From Cymodocea nodosa (Eukaryota; Streptophyta; Magnoliopsida; Alismatales; Cymodoceaceae), in contig CM072335.1 of assembly GCA_036874045.1 (NCBI GenBank), positions 4,918,001 through 4,982,000 on the forward strand: 64,000 bases of DNA, written 5' to 3'. Each line of letters begins with the position of its first letter. The first letter of the stretch is position 1. The notes under the pieces are model-generated. The model worked only from the letters and a program-made list of their open reading frames with translations, was not told the origin of the DNA and ran no database searches. Below are positions 1 to 11,693 of the stretch, one piece after another. The translations under genes were made by a program, and so were the position numbers.

Positions 1-1200
1 TGGGAAGACCCATATTTATTTAAGAAATGTCCTGATCTGGTTTTAAGGAGGTGTGTTCTAAAAACTGAATATCCGAGCATATTGTCTTTCTGTCATGACC
101 AAGCTTGTGGAGGGCATTTTGGTTCAGGAAAAACTACTGCAAAAATTCTGCAATGTGGGTTTTATTGGCCAATGCTATTCAAAGATGCTCATAAATATTG
201 CTTAAGTTGTTTAAGATGTCAACAAATAGGAAGAATATCAAAGAGGAATATGATGCCTCTTAATCCTATTGTTGAGGTTGAAATCTTTGATGTGTAGGGA
301 ATAGATTTTATGAGTCCATTTCCTATGTATAATCAATTTAATTACATATTGTTGGAGGTGGATTATGTATCTAAATGGATAGAAGTTATTCCTACAAAAA
401 CTCATGATAACAAAGTGGTAATACAATTTATAAGAACAAATATATTTGCCAGATTTGGAATACCTAAAGCTATTATCAGTGATAGAGGAACTCATTTCTG
501 TAATAGAAGTTTTGAAGCCTTAATGAAGAAATATGGAGTAAATCACAAAATTGCAACATCATATCATCCGCAAACAATTGGACAAGTAGAAAGTGCAAAC
601 AAACAAATTAAGTTAATCTTAGAAAAAGTAGTAAATCCTACTAGAACAGATTGGGCTAATAGATTGATAGATGCACTTTGGGCTTATAGAACTACGTATA
701 AAACAAGCTTAGGTATGTCACCTTTTAGGCTAGTATATGGAAAAAGTTGTCATTTACCTACTGAAATTGAACATAAAGCTTATTGGGCATTAAAAACTCT
801 GAATACTAATTTAAATCAAGCTGCTAAAAATAGAAAAATGCAACTAATTGAATTAGAAGAATTTAGAAATGAAGCTTATTCGAAGACTGTAAGAGAAAAA
901 GAGAAAATTAAATTCTGGCATGATAGAAAAATTATTCCAAAAAGCTTTGAAATAGGACAAGAAGTATATCTTTATATGGCTAGACTCTATAACCATCCAA
1001 GAAAATTAACATCTAGATCGGGAGGACCTTACATAGTTCGAAATATTTATCCTTATAGAGCTATCGAAATTGAAAATCCTAAAAATCAGAATATATTTAA
1101 AGTAAATAGACAAAGACTTAGACCTATTTTAAAAACACCAAAAAGCTCCTTTGGAATTATAGAAGAAGTAAGAGTAGAGGATTACTCGAGCTTTACTTAG
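1..1200 (+). mobile_element. Ty3/gypsy (Athila/Tat-type) integrase, 3' end of a pol gene
   Basis: This is the end of a retrotransposon pol region that continues off the left edge. An HHCC zinc-binding region lies at about 85-245. It is followed by a core with the usual acidic triad: the D of VDYVSKWIE, the D of ISDRGTHF and the E of [10 protein letters not shown]. The stretch [18 protein letters not shown] near 750-805 is a hallmark of Athila/Tat integrases. Integrase inserts element cDNA into the host genome. No LTR follows directly; the accessory ORF region begins some 500 bp downstream. It may belong to the same element as copy A or to a neighbour. It is a fossil with few breaks in the visible part. 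Confidence 0.9.
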
Positions 1201-1690
1201 TAAGAAATCAGTTTTTTTGTTTATATGTAAAAAAAAAAACATAATATATATATATATATATATAATATAATATAAAAATCGTTACGGTTCAACCGACCAG
1301 ATCTATCGGTATGACCGGAACATAAAAAAATATGTATATTAATTTTTGAAAAAAAATTAGGTCTGACCGAAACATAGTATCGGTTAAACCGAGAGAAAAA
1401 AAAAAAAGTTAATCAGAAAAACTATTATCTGTAGTATTTTTATTATTATATTTGTTTGTACGGGGGTCTGTTGAGTTACGCTTAACTCAACGAGCTTACT
1501 CCATTGAGTCTTGTGTTAGTCAATGAGCTTATTCCGTTGAGTTAACTATAACTCAACGGAGTACTGTAGCTAAGACCGCAGATAAAATAGTAATAGTTGG
1601 TTCGGGAAATGACCCGATTACCCGCCTAAACTTAGGGTTTATTTATCTAAAACCTAGGGTTTTGGGGGCATTATCTAGCAAATCATTTAG
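1201..1690. repeat. Post-integrase spacer with TA microsatellite and perfect palindromes
   Basis: No coding sequence is visible. It holds a (TA)n run near 1243-1270, A-rich tracts, and two perfect inverted repeats. One is at 1470-1491 (arms GTTGAGTTA / TAACTCAAC, 4-bp spacer). The other is at 1533-1560 (arms TCCGTTGAGTTA / TAACTCAACGGA, spacer ACTA). The second is the cleanest member of the palindrome family found across the left 25 kb. Confidence 0.8.
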
Positions 1691-3955
1691 AATCTAGAAT
1701 AGTAGAAATCAGAGCGATTTCGTGCTGTTGTGTAACTCCACGATGAGGAAAATGACGCCTGAATTCTGGGAAGATGCATGGACACCGCACAGTTTCTGAA
1801 GGAATCTGAAGAATGGCACACGCGGCAAAAGATCCGGAATACAACAAGAGAGAAAGAGCTACAAAAGGTAGAATCAGAACTCTTTAACTTGAAGAAAGTT
1901 TTAGTTGAGTTAGAAATACAAATACCATAGATAATGGAGACACGAATTAGAGTGGCAACTGAAATTGCAGTTAGCGAAGAAAGAAAAATCCGGCCAAACA
2001 ATGAAGTAGCCCTAGAGCTAATTCAACGTAAAGCTAGATTGTGGTTTAAGAAACGCATTGCTGGTCGAGGAAGCTGGGCAATATGGGAGCAGCAACGAGC
2101 AAGAGAACATGAAGAATCGACTACTGAAAGACCTATTCCTGAGGAACAGCAGTCAAGACCTCCAGTTCAGCCAACAAAACCTTTGCCACGATTAGCATTT
2201 GTTTGGCCGAGAACTAAAGAAGAAGAGAAAGAATTTACTAGCTTGGTCAAAACAGCAAGAGACTAAGGTGATACTCAAGAAATAGCTACAGCTAAGGCAC
2301 ATATTATATATGATGCCATTAAGAGAAAAATGGTCGAAGAAAGGATAAGGGCCCAATACAAAATAAAAGTTGAACAGTATCAGGCAGCAGCTACTGCCAA
2401 ACCTACTACAAAAGGAGATGAAGCTAGTCGTTCGAGACTAGTAATTATAGAAAAAGTTAAACAGGAAGAGCCAGTACTTGTGGCTCGAGGGCTTGCAGAG
2501 CCTACTTTTGTAGATTTAATTTCAAAAGATGAAGAGGAAGAGCAGACACAACTAATCAGAAAAAAGAAAGGAAAAGAAAAAATGCCTGAAAATGAGGAAA
2601 TTATATCTGAAGTACCAATTTTTACAAGGCCTGTGGAGAAAATTTTTATCAACCTGCTATCCGATTTTGAGGAGGAGTAAGAGTTGCAACAGCAGAAGCA
2701 AAGAAAAGAAGAAAATCAGGCTGAAATTAGTCTACAGCCTGTATAAGAAGAAACAGAAATTAGGGCAGAAACTGAATTGCCCATGACTCCATCCCAATCT
2801 GTTACAGAATCAGAAAGAATAGTAACAGAACAAATTGATAATCAGGAGGAAGAAGAAAGAGTAGAAAATGAAGAGAATGAAGGAAGCCATTTGGACAAAA
2901 ATAATTTCACAGATTCCACTGAAGAGCAAGAAACTCTTCAGTAATATATGGAAAGAATTCAAGACAGAGTGGAGAATTTTGCCGGCTCACCACCATAGAT
3001 AGAAGCAAAAGCAAAAATGCAGGAATCTGTAGAGAATGTTCAAATGCAGCCTATAGAAGAGGAAGACCAAGAACAAACCCCTCTAGAACAACAAAGTCAC
3101 CTTCCTGACCCGACTGAAACAACAATTTTGAATGAAGTACATTTTTGTAGTCAGGAAGCTTATACCAAATATTAAGAAATAAGGGGTTACGATATTATTT
3201 ACAGTAGACCAGTAAATTGGGATGGAATGCAAGAAGTCAAAGATCTATTTGAATTCCAAGGTCTACTGCAATTCATTTCTCAAGAGAGAGGGCATGCAGT
3301 ATATGAGAATTTAGTACCCTGTTTCTATGCAAATTTAAGAGAAAGAGAAGGAGGATTAATTTCAAATGTGGAGGAAGCTGATATATAGATAACACCAGAG
3401 CTTCTCTACAACATTTTTGGATTAAAGAATGAAGGAATAAAAATTTTGGAAGATACAACTGTTGTCGAGTGGACTGAACAGGAAATCAAAGATTGTTTAG
3501 CTATCAATCTTGGTGTACCTTTATTAAATAGATTGAAGCATTTAAGTGGTAAGGCACACATGGTAGCTAACATTCTGATTAAAAATGTTTATCAACGATA
3601 GGGCCATGACATAGAACTGAGTCAATTTGTCAAATGGGCCACGTATGCAGTTGTAAATAGAATTCAAATAAATTGGTCTGCAGTTTTTATCTCCAAGCTG
3701 AAAGTAGTAAAGAAAAAATTGTTTTATGGAGATTTGATTCCACTGCTGATGGTGAATTGTATTGATTTCATGAAATGAACATCAAAAAGGATCAGATCAA
3801 GAACCATTTCAGTGAAAGAATATAGAAATTTTGTAGCTGCAGAGATAGCTGTACCTTTTGAAGGAATTACAGAAGCTGTAGAGAGAATTAATCAATTAGA
3901 ACTTCAATTAGAAAAACTCCAGAAGGAAGTAGATGAACTAAGAAATAGAGATTAA
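1690..3955 (+). mobile_element. Accessory ORF of Athila/Tat-like element, copy A (broken)
   Basis: The N-terminal part is charged and rich in Glu and Lys. The C-terminal part (about 3120-3800) resembles the 'putative plant transposon protein' domain found in ORFs of plant gypsy elements, with a FYANL-type core (near 3325), a following IT..LL..IFG..NEG segment and a LFYGDLIPLLM segment. The middle carries two hydrophobic-acidic motifs, VDLISKDEEEE near 2510-2540 and INLLSDFEEE near 2645-2680, which look like SUMO-interacting motifs. The function of this ORF family is unknown. It lies between an integrase end and a gag segment, which is unusual. It has several breaks and is closely related to copy B. 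The domain name is from recall of the family, not a search. Confidence 0.7.
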
Positions 3956-4980
3956 ATTGTATTGTTCGTCTACTTGTGTAAAATTGTATGAAAATGCATG
4001 ATGTATTTGTAGTGTAAATTGATTCATATTAATGAATATAATTTTTCAGATGCAATTTTTATACGTGTTTTGGATGTGAAATGAATGGAATTTATTGAAT
4101 ATTATATAATTTGTGTAACTGTATGAATGAATATGTAACAGATTTACAATTTGTTGAATGACAGGATAAATGCTTAAAAATTTCTGCATATTGTAAGGTA
4201 AAATGTAAATTCTGCATAATATAAATGACCTGCAAGTTAAATCTTTATATAATGTTCAGATTTAAATGAATTTTGATTAGAATAATGCATTAATGACATA
4301 GATTTAACTTTATTTCAGTTAGCAGAATGAAATAGAAAAAAAACAAAGAGGAATTTACGAGAGTAAAACTTAGAAGTTGCCAAGTGTTAACTCAACGAAG
4401 TAAGTCCGTTGAGTTAACCGTAACTCCACGAGGTCAGTAATATAATATAAGGTCACTCCATTGAGTTATCTGTAACTCAACGAAGTTAGTCCGTGGAGTT
4501 AGCAATAGTAACCGACTGTGTTCCGTTGAGTTATCTGTAACTCAACAAGGTTAGTTCGTGGATTAAGCAGAACGATTATTCTTTTAACCATGAACGAAAC
4601 TTCATCGGTTTAGCGGTTACCAAAATTTAAAATTAATAGTGGTACACGTACTCATAAAAATAGGAACCATGATGCATGTTGCAAGACACGTTCTTGCAAC
4701 GAGATTTATTCACTTTATGGATGTACATTATATATATAAATCAGAATGTTATTTACGAGTTACCAGCACTTTTAAAAGAAAGGAGAATGCGTTGGAGGAA
4801 CTGGAAGGAGAAGCAACTGATTCAACTTCATCCGACAACGAATATTTACTAAATGGAAAACTTCAGACTGGTATGTAATTAATCTTCTACTATTTATTTA
4901 TGAGCACATGGACTCATTCTCTAAGTACTAAGCGATTAGTAAGAGCACCTACCTAGGAATTTTCATTGTAGAGGAGTACT
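3956..4980 (+). repeat. Leader region with palindrome cluster, short exon and splice-like sites (copy A)
   Basis: This AT-rich stretch follows the accessory ORF. A cluster of 28-bp palindromes lies at 4405-4432, 4456-4483 and 4522-4549. A short reading frame at about 4639-4876 (contains FKRKENALEELEGEA) is conserved in copies B and C. It ends at a donor-like G|GTATGTAA, and an acceptor-like CATTGTAG lies about 100 bp later, just before gag. A small hairpin (arms TTGCAAGA / TCTTGCAA, near 4679-4699) is also kept in all three copies. This looks like a spliced leader arrangement. Confidence 0.55.
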
Positions 4981-6241
4981 GAAAAATTTTCTGAATTGAA
5001 CTTTAACGAAATTCTTTAGGGTGTAGCTAACCTTTCTTCAAAAGAGAACATAGAGATGGCTGTTCTAGTAGAAAAACCATTAGGAGAAATTCTGTATCTG
5101 GAATTAGTTGATGAACCTTCATGTATTCGATTGCCAAACTTTGAGGGAGATAGGTTTGAACTGAAATCTAATTATATTAGTCAATTGCCACATTTTCATG
5201 GATTAGAAAGAGAGTATGCCTATTATTTCCTTAGAGAATTTAATGAAATTTGTCAAATGATGAAAATGCCGAACATGAGTATAGATTCTATTAAACTTAG
5301 ATATATCCCTTTTTCTTTAAAAGACATAGCTAAGAGATGGTTATATACTTTGTCGCTTGATTCAATTTCTACATGGACTGAATTTTGCTCTATTTTTCTA
5401 GAAAAATATTATCCAACACATCAAACGATTAAAAAGAAGAAAGAAATATTAATGTGTAGCCAAAAACAGGGTGAATCATTCTGGAAATATTTTGAAAGAT
5501 TTAAAGATTTATTGACTTAATGTCCACATCATGCAACGAGTAAAGCACAATTAATAGGTATAATTTATGAAGGCATAGATGTTTCAACAAAATCTTTAAT
5601 AGAATCTACTTGTCAAAATGGATTTTTAAAGTTATGTAGTGAAGAAGCATGGGCATATTTAGAAAACTTTGCAAAAAGAACTACACAGTGGGAAAATTCG
5701 GCTGAAGCTATTGCAGATAAAAAAATATTGCCAAGAGGAATGCATGAAATAGATTCAAATACTATGCTTGAGGTGAAATTAAATGAATTAACAAAGAAAA
5801 TAGAAGAGTTATCATTAAATCAAAAGCTAGCAGAAAAAAATGCAAACATAAATGATTTAGATATTATTTATGCTAGAAACCAGAGAGATAACTTGGGAAA
5901 TTCTTATAATCCTAATTGGAGAAATCACCCGAATTTATCTTGGAGAAATAACAATTTCCAGGGAGGAGAAAATATGAATGAGAAGAATATAAGTTATGAA
6001 GCATTACTGGAACAAGGATCTAGAATAGAGAAATTGGAAAAGATAATCCAACAATTAAATAATCGTCTAGATTTTGTATTTGGAAGTGCTGCAATTAAAA
6101 ATCAGAATTGAAATATACCACTTAGACAGAAGGAACCAATGGAAGGTAGACCTACTAGAGGATTGCTAATACAAGCTATACCTAATCCTGTCAATAGAAC
6201 GGTCAATGAAATTGATACATCTTTTGGGAGGATAGCTGAAT
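4980..6241 (+). mobile_element. Athila-type gag, copy A (broken)
   Basis: This is retrotransposon gag, the capsid-like coat protein. The core has the typical order: LPNFEGDRFE, then ISQLPHFHGLE, RYIPFSLKD.AKRWLYTL, W.EFC..FLEKYYP, and QGESFWKYFERFKDLL. A tail with SYNPNWRNHPNLSWRNNN is characteristic of Athila gag. No zinc knuckle is seen at its end, and no protease or reverse transcriptase follows. An F-box-like segment starts about 190 bp downstream. It is nearly the same as copy B: by eye, about 8 differences in the first 160 bp from the ATG near 5056. It is a fossil with a small number of breaks. Confidence 0.88.
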
Positions 6242-6434
6242 GAAGTAGCATATCTGAAGCAACTATCTATATGTATATATGTTTTTATTTGTTTAGTTAA
6301 TAGTATCGTAGAATTAGTCCTTAACTCAACGAACTTAGTCCGTTAAGTTATTCCTTAACTCCATGAGGGTGTGTAGTAGTTATGTTAATTTTTGTCTCTA
6401 CTAAATTTTTGTTTGTGTTATACAGAATCAACAA
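6242..6434 (+). repeat. Spacer between gag and F-box with acceptor-like site
   Basis: A diverged palindrome lies near 6335-6365. It is followed by a pyrimidine-rich stretch ending in TTATACAG just before the F-box start codon. The same arrangement occurs in copy B, with TTTTACAG, which suggests the F-box segment was reached by splicing. Confidence 0.45.
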
Positions 6435-7576
6435 ATGGAATTGATGCAATTACCATTGGATGCACTAAGGGAAGTATTGAGTAACTTGTCAGCCAAATAT
6501 CTGTGCAGGCTGTGTTGTGTATCAAAGGAAATTAAAAACTGTATTGAAGAAAAATATTTTCAGGGACTGCAAGCTGCAAAAATGACTAAGATTAGAGATG
6601 GATTCATATGGAGGTCATTTAATCGTAGTTCAAATACTCATGAATATCTGGCTATGGAAGAAACTACTAGAATTCCACCTAATGCATTAGAAGGAATAAA
6701 CCATATTATGGGGATAGATGAAGGATTAATCATATACAAGACGAGACCAAGGTATGCAAGTTTATTATTACCTCATATTTTGATAAGAAATCCTATAACA
6801 GGAGAAGAATGGAATATAGGAAGACCTAATAGATTTGAAGTACCAACTGTTAATTGTGGGTCAACTTTAATATTTTCTAATAAAAATTCTGTAATTTCTA
6901 AAAAATTATATTATTGGAGACCTACAGGAAATTGGGGTGAAGATTTACACTTAAGTGTGTATAATTTTCTGAATAGATCTTGGAATGAAAATATTATGAT
7001 ATATCTAGGATAGAAATCATTAATTAACCAAATGCATGTCATACTTGATGGATATATATATCTTGTCACAGATATTTCAATTGCATTTGGATCTGATTTA
7101 TACATAGTGAGCATAGATAGTTATGATGAATATATAGAAAATTTACCTGTACCGAGTGATATAGCTAAACCACCATCTGTAGAATTTAATAAAATTCAAG
7201 TAGGAATGTGGTATAATGAAGAAGATGATCCTACTTTATGTCTGATACAATGGTGGGATGAACTGATGAAATTTCAAATATGGATTATGGAAGACATAAA
7301 TAAATGAATGGAAGTGGGAAGAGGAGTATATTGAAATTGATGTAGAAATAGAAACTGCTACATTACCTTAGAACCAAAAAGGATCACTTTCTGCATTTCA
7401 TATCATTAATGGTAATACACTTGTATTTGGAATTTATAATATATTACACGTTTACAAATTAAGAAGGAACAAGAACTGCATGAAAACAGAATTAATAGCA
7501 AGAAGAACTATGCTTAAAAAGTTTGCTTAGATTGATACATTTATTCCATTTGTTCCTACTTTTCAATCATGTTCTT
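6435..7576 (+). mobile_element. F-box-like gene carried in the element, copy A (broken)
   Basis: The N-terminus fits an F-box of about 45 residues: MELMQLPLDALREVLSNLSA, then an L-CRLCCVSKE segment. The F-box binds SKP1 in SCF ubiquitin ligases. The rest resembles an F-box-associated (FBA) region: IRNPITGEEWNIGRP, YYWRPTGNWGEDLHLSVYNF, WWDELMKFQIWIMEDINK. It ends in a weak repeat typical of substrate-recognition domains. It sits where protease and RT should be and recurs in the same place in copy B. It was probably a host gene captured by the element and amplified with it. It is now broken in a few places. The target is unknown. Confidence 0.72.
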
Positions 7577-8301
7577 AAGCTGTAATTTTGTGTGTTTAAT
7601 GTTGTGTGTATTCTACGTTTAAGTATAAAAAAAAACCACAAAATATCAATCCAGTTTGTTGGTATCTGTTCTGGGAAACCAATTGGCTTGCTTGTGAGCC
7701 ACCATAGGCATAGGAGCCTGGGATCTACACAAGACACTGATTTATTAATATCTGTTAAGTGTTATTTCGTTTTATATTTTTCTTTTATCTGTGAATAAAA
7801 AGTTTTCAGAATCAAAAATCAGAATATGCAAAAGTAGATACAAATAGAACAAGGTATGTAACCAATTACTTACCCTGAATTTTAAATCAAACAAAATTGT
7901 ATTCATGCTTGCTACAATTATTGTACTTATTGTCAAATCTTTTACATTGAGGACAATGCAAAATGTAGGTATGGAGGGGAGGTAATTAAAGTAACAGCCA
8001 TGTAAGTTTGTTAATTAAAAAAAAAAATTAAAATGGTACTGCAAAGTTGTGGAAATTAAAAATTTTTATGAACTTACTGTAACTATCCAATAATTGAGAC
8101 TGTAAAATTTATAAATTGTAACTACTTTAATGTTATATTTAGAAGGCTATATATGATGTTATAGAATTTATTATTTATGCAAATCTAGATATAGTATCTT
8201 ATGATTTTTCTAAATTTCATGAGTTTAACAATTTCACGATTTTAAAATGAAATCAGAATGCTTAATGAAAAATTAGTAAATTATCTGAAGTCCTGAAGGA
8301 G
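7577..8301 (+). repeat. 3' untranslated region with polypurine tract (copy A)
   Basis: A donor-like ACAAG|GTATGTAA lies near 7850. The segment at 7940-7990 reads as a conserved element just before a polypurine tract (GAGGACAATGCAAAATG, then TATGGAGGGGAGG). This matches the polypurine tract context of Athila/Tat relatives, where plus-strand DNA synthesis is primed. Copy B has the same at 19376-19413. Confidence 0.6.
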
Positions 8302-9173
8302 CTCATATTTCAAGAGATCGTAGAGCTTTTAGCCTTGGCTTCGGGTTGATGCCTGTATGCTAAAGAGAAGATTATCTTGCAATTCTGGACTCGCGATTCT
8401 ATAGGGAGAGGAGACAGAATTGTAAGTGGTTTAATTTTCAGTGGTGTAATCACGTTGCAAGTAGTGTCGGAAGTATTTACTGTCGAGTGAGATTACTTTA
8501 CATTTCACCTTTCGCCCGTTTCCATGTTCATATTAAAGCAAAAATATCAAACACAATTTATCTATGTTTGTATGTTGCATTGTTTGTGTTGTATCGTGAT
8601 TAATGTTATCTTCGTAAGTGTTGTGATTATTTTAGTTTTACAGTTTACTGAAATTGGTTCGTTTAAAAGACTTAAAGATTTTAATGGTTATTGTTTGAAT
8701 TATTTGAATGTTAGTATTGCTAAATAATAAATCCAGTGTTTACTAACATTAAAGAGCTTAATTGATGTTATTTACAATCTATGGAATCGCCCAATGGTTA
8801 GCTGAATTCCTTTGTGAATAGTAGTATTAAAAAGAAAAGACAGGCTCGTGGAGTTAACTTAAGTCCACGAGGTTAGTCTGTTGAGTTAGCCATAACTGAA
8901 CGAACTTTGTCCGTTGAGTTAACTGTAATTCAACAGAGAGCTTATTGAATATATAGATTTGATTATCAACAAACTACAGTTCTAAACTTTTCAGCAATTC
9001 CCTATGGGATCGACCTGTATTTGCACACTGATACAATAGACACTATGCACTTGCAGTTAAAGTACAAATTAGAATTAATATCTAAATTGTATTAAAGGTT
9101 ATTTGTTTACTTCTAAAAGAAAGAATAGGCATAAAGATAAATTAACTAAGTAAAAACAGAAGTAACAAATACA
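8302..9173 (+). mobile_element. Partial Athila-like LTR (right half), copy A
   Basis: It matches the right half of the full LTR at 20757-22581. It includes a palindrome cluster near 8845-8937 and the segment CCCTATGGGATCGACCTGTA, which typically precedes the end of Athila LTRs. It ends in CA just before a primer-binding-like site. It is partial. Confidence 0.75.
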
Positions 9174-9200
9174 AGTTTTTCTGGTGTAATGCTGGGAAAA
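9174..9200 (+). promoter_or_regulatory. Degenerate primer-binding site after the copy A LTR
   Basis: TTTTTCTGGTGTAATGCTGG aligns with the TTTTTGGCGCCGTTGCCGGG context that follows Athila LTRs (a tRNA-Asp-type site, from recall). It marks the junction between LTR and internal region. Confidence 0.55.
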
Positions 9201-9208
9201 TACAAACA

Positions 9209-9600
9209 AGTTGCTATATTGAACACTAAGGCAACACGTTAGGTTAGCATTATAAAACTTAAGTTGTTATTTTTGCACGTGATAAAATTCTTATTATAAA
9301 AACATTTGTTTATTACTGGTTCGTTGAGTTATCTATAACACAACGGAAATGGTTCGTTGAGTTATCATAACACCACAAAGCTGGTTCGTTGAGTTAGCGT
9401 AACACCATAGACTTTGTTCGTTGAGTTAGCTACAGTACTTGTCACGTGAATTGGCACATGAGAAACTCGTTAAGTTAGAAACGTTAAGTTAATATCTACT
9501 TGTGTTACTCGTTTAGTTAACATTAAAGTAACGACTTCTTATTACACTTGATGAAGATTTTTAGACAAGAAAGTTTATTTTGCAGGAAATTTTTCAGAGA
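9209..9600 (+). mobile_element. Second partial Athila-like LTR with palindrome variants
   Basis: The sequence starting TTGCTATATTGAACAC matches the inside of the full LTR near 21113. It carries four or more half or full GTTGAGTTA motifs between 9320 and 9530. It is joined to Copia-like sequence on its right. Fossil, partial. Confidence 0.6.
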
Positions 9601-10266
9601 TCCAGGATTGATGGTTAAAGGAAATTCAAAATGTAAATGTGGGTCAGAACATGTGTATTTCGATGAAGGAAAATGAAAAGACGTGAAGAAGTGGAAAACT
9701 GATAGTGATTAAACGTAGAGGATATGCTTGAAATGAAGATACAGTATAAAAGGCATAGAGTTCTCGTTGATCAATTATCTTTGCACACCAAATGAAAAAT
9801 CTTTTCAGGGATCAAAAACACTCTTCGGGGAAAAGCTCTCAGGTGGAAGAAAATTCAGTGAAGCAGAAAAGGTCAGATTTATGTCACTGAAGATCTGAAG
9901 TATCAACAGAAAGCAAATTCGATGAAGTAGAGAATGATAAGATATTCATCACTGAAGAATTGCTGAAGAAGAAAAAGAAGAAAAAGAATAAAGATCTCAA
10001 ACAGGAAGAAATGTTTTAAATTCTACAAATTAGTTTTCTCTATTTGTAGTTATGAAATTGTATAGATGAAACATGGTATCGATATATAATTGCATTTACA
10101 ATTTCAGAGGAGAATTAAATTGTATATTGTAATTGAAACCTTGAATAAAAATGATTTTATGAAAATAGTGTCTCGACTTGTTTTTAAGTTTTGAAGTTTC
10201 AATTATAATCGGAAAAAGTTGAAAAACACAATTCACCCCCCTCTTGTATAGCCATACGATCCTACA
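9601..10266 (+). mobile_element. Copia-like (SIRE-type) LTR fragment nested in the gypsy LTR
   Basis: It ends with AATTCACCCCCCTCTTGTA and a CCTACA terminus, the form seen at the right end of plant Copia/SIRE-type LTRs. It contains short repeated GAAGAAGAAA purine runs. Sequence after 10266 resumes as Athila-like LTR, so this looks like an insertion into it. No coding part remains. Confidence 0.5.
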
Positions 10267-10395
10267 TTGTTTGTTTACTTCTAAAAGTAATTATTGATAT
10301 AAGCATAAAGGCAAATTAAACAAGTCTTCCAGTGCCGCTTAACAAATAGAAGTTCACAAATCAATACAAGTTTTCTAGTGCCATTGCTAGGGACT
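10267..10395 (+). mobile_element. Athila-like LTR end plus primer-binding-like site
   Basis: TTGTTTGTTTACTTCTAAAA continues the LTR sequence seen at 22506. The segment ends with a primer-binding-like CTAGTGCCATTGCTAGGGA near 10375-10393, the best preserved such site in the window. Confidence 0.55.
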
Positions 10396-10429
10396 AGTTT
10401 TCTAATTTAACCTTTCACACCAGAGAGCT

Positions 10430-10905
10430 ACTCAAAAATTCTAGGAACACACTCAGTCTACAAATACAGAAGAGAAATATTTTCAAGCATATTGAAGCAC
10501 AAAAGCTCCCTACACTCAAACTCTGATTCAAAGCATAAAGTTGTTGGTTCGTGAGTTTGTACCTGAAAACTCAATGTTGGTTAAGAGCCTAGACCTGAAA
10601 GCTCGAGAAAGGTTGGTTGCTGAGCTTCTACCTGAAAGCTCAAGTGTTGGTTTTTGTTTCAACCTGAAAGCAAGTGTTGTAAGTAGTTAAATACTTAGTG
10701 AAGCCTAAGTGAATCTTGGCGGTGGACTAGCCAAGTTGGTGAATCACCTAAAAATCTCTTTGTGTCAAGTTTTTATTACTGTTATGCATTCTTATTTAAT
10801 ATTAGTGCTTATTCACAAATTAAATCAACTAGTTAAAATTGAAAATTGTTAAAATTACACATAGTCACCATTCACCCCCCTTTGGTGAGCCATACAATCC
10901 TAATA
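10430..10905 (+). mobile_element. Second Copia-like LTR fragment
   Basis: It has repeats of ACCTGAAAGCTC-type units between 10560 and 10670, a CTTGGCGGTGGACTAGCCAA segment, and the terminal ATTCACCCCCCTTTGGTGAG near 10870. These are features of SIRE-type Copia LTRs. It is non-coding and partial. Confidence 0.5.
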
Positions 10906-11693
10906 GAGTTAATCTTAATTCCATGAAGATAGTTTATTGAGATAATTGTAACTCAACTAACTAAGTCCGTTGAGTTAACTTTAAATCAACGAAGTGAGTA
11001 ATTTAAAATATGATAACTCTAGGATGTGAAAATTTAAATAATATGAAATTTTACTAACTCTCTATGGGATCGACCTATACTTATACACTTATGTGATAGA
11101 CATTGTACACTTATAGTTAATGAAACGAATAGATTTACTAAACTTAAATCTTATTTGTGAAAATTGCTTGTTTACTTAAAGAATTATTAGATATACATAT
11201 ATTTAAGTAAATAAGAGCAAACCAAACAAGTTTTATGGCATTGTTGTTAGGGAGTAAAAAGTTAAAAATCGTAGCACTATTTTGTTTTCATAGCATAAGA
11301 AGTGTTGTGTGTTTTTATCATTGAGAATATGACATATGCTTAGGCAAGGATTTTTGAAACCTGTAGTTAGCGTATGTGAATTTTGTAATTTGGAAGGGCA
11401 TGACATTGCTAATTGTTTAAAATTGAGGCAATTGTAGATGGTTAGATCAAATGGGTAATAAATGAATTATATCCAATATAATAAAACTGAGCATGAAATT
11501 CCTATAGTTTACCTAACCAATAGTCAATTTAGAATAAGTAATATGTCAAGAGATAGAGAAATTTGGGATAGGTATGACAAACTTAAACAAAGTTTAGAAG
11601 AAAACTTAGACAAACTAGAAGAGTACATGTATCATCAATAAGAAGTCAACCAAATAACCATAAGGAAAATTATTCAAAACCTAAAATAGACAT
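10906..11693 (+). mobile_element. Athila-like LTR end, primer site and internal start with CCHC zinc knuckle
   Basis: An LTR end (about 10906-11240) with two diverged palindromes and the CTATGGGATCGACCTATA segment is followed by a degenerate primer site near 11245. The next 450 bp are internal sequence. At 11375-11416 there is a perfect CX2CX4HX4C zinc knuckle (CEFCNLEGHDIANC), and a coiled, lysine-rich segment follows near 11540-11640. Zinc knuckles bind RNA in gag proteins. It is broken. Confidence 0.6.
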
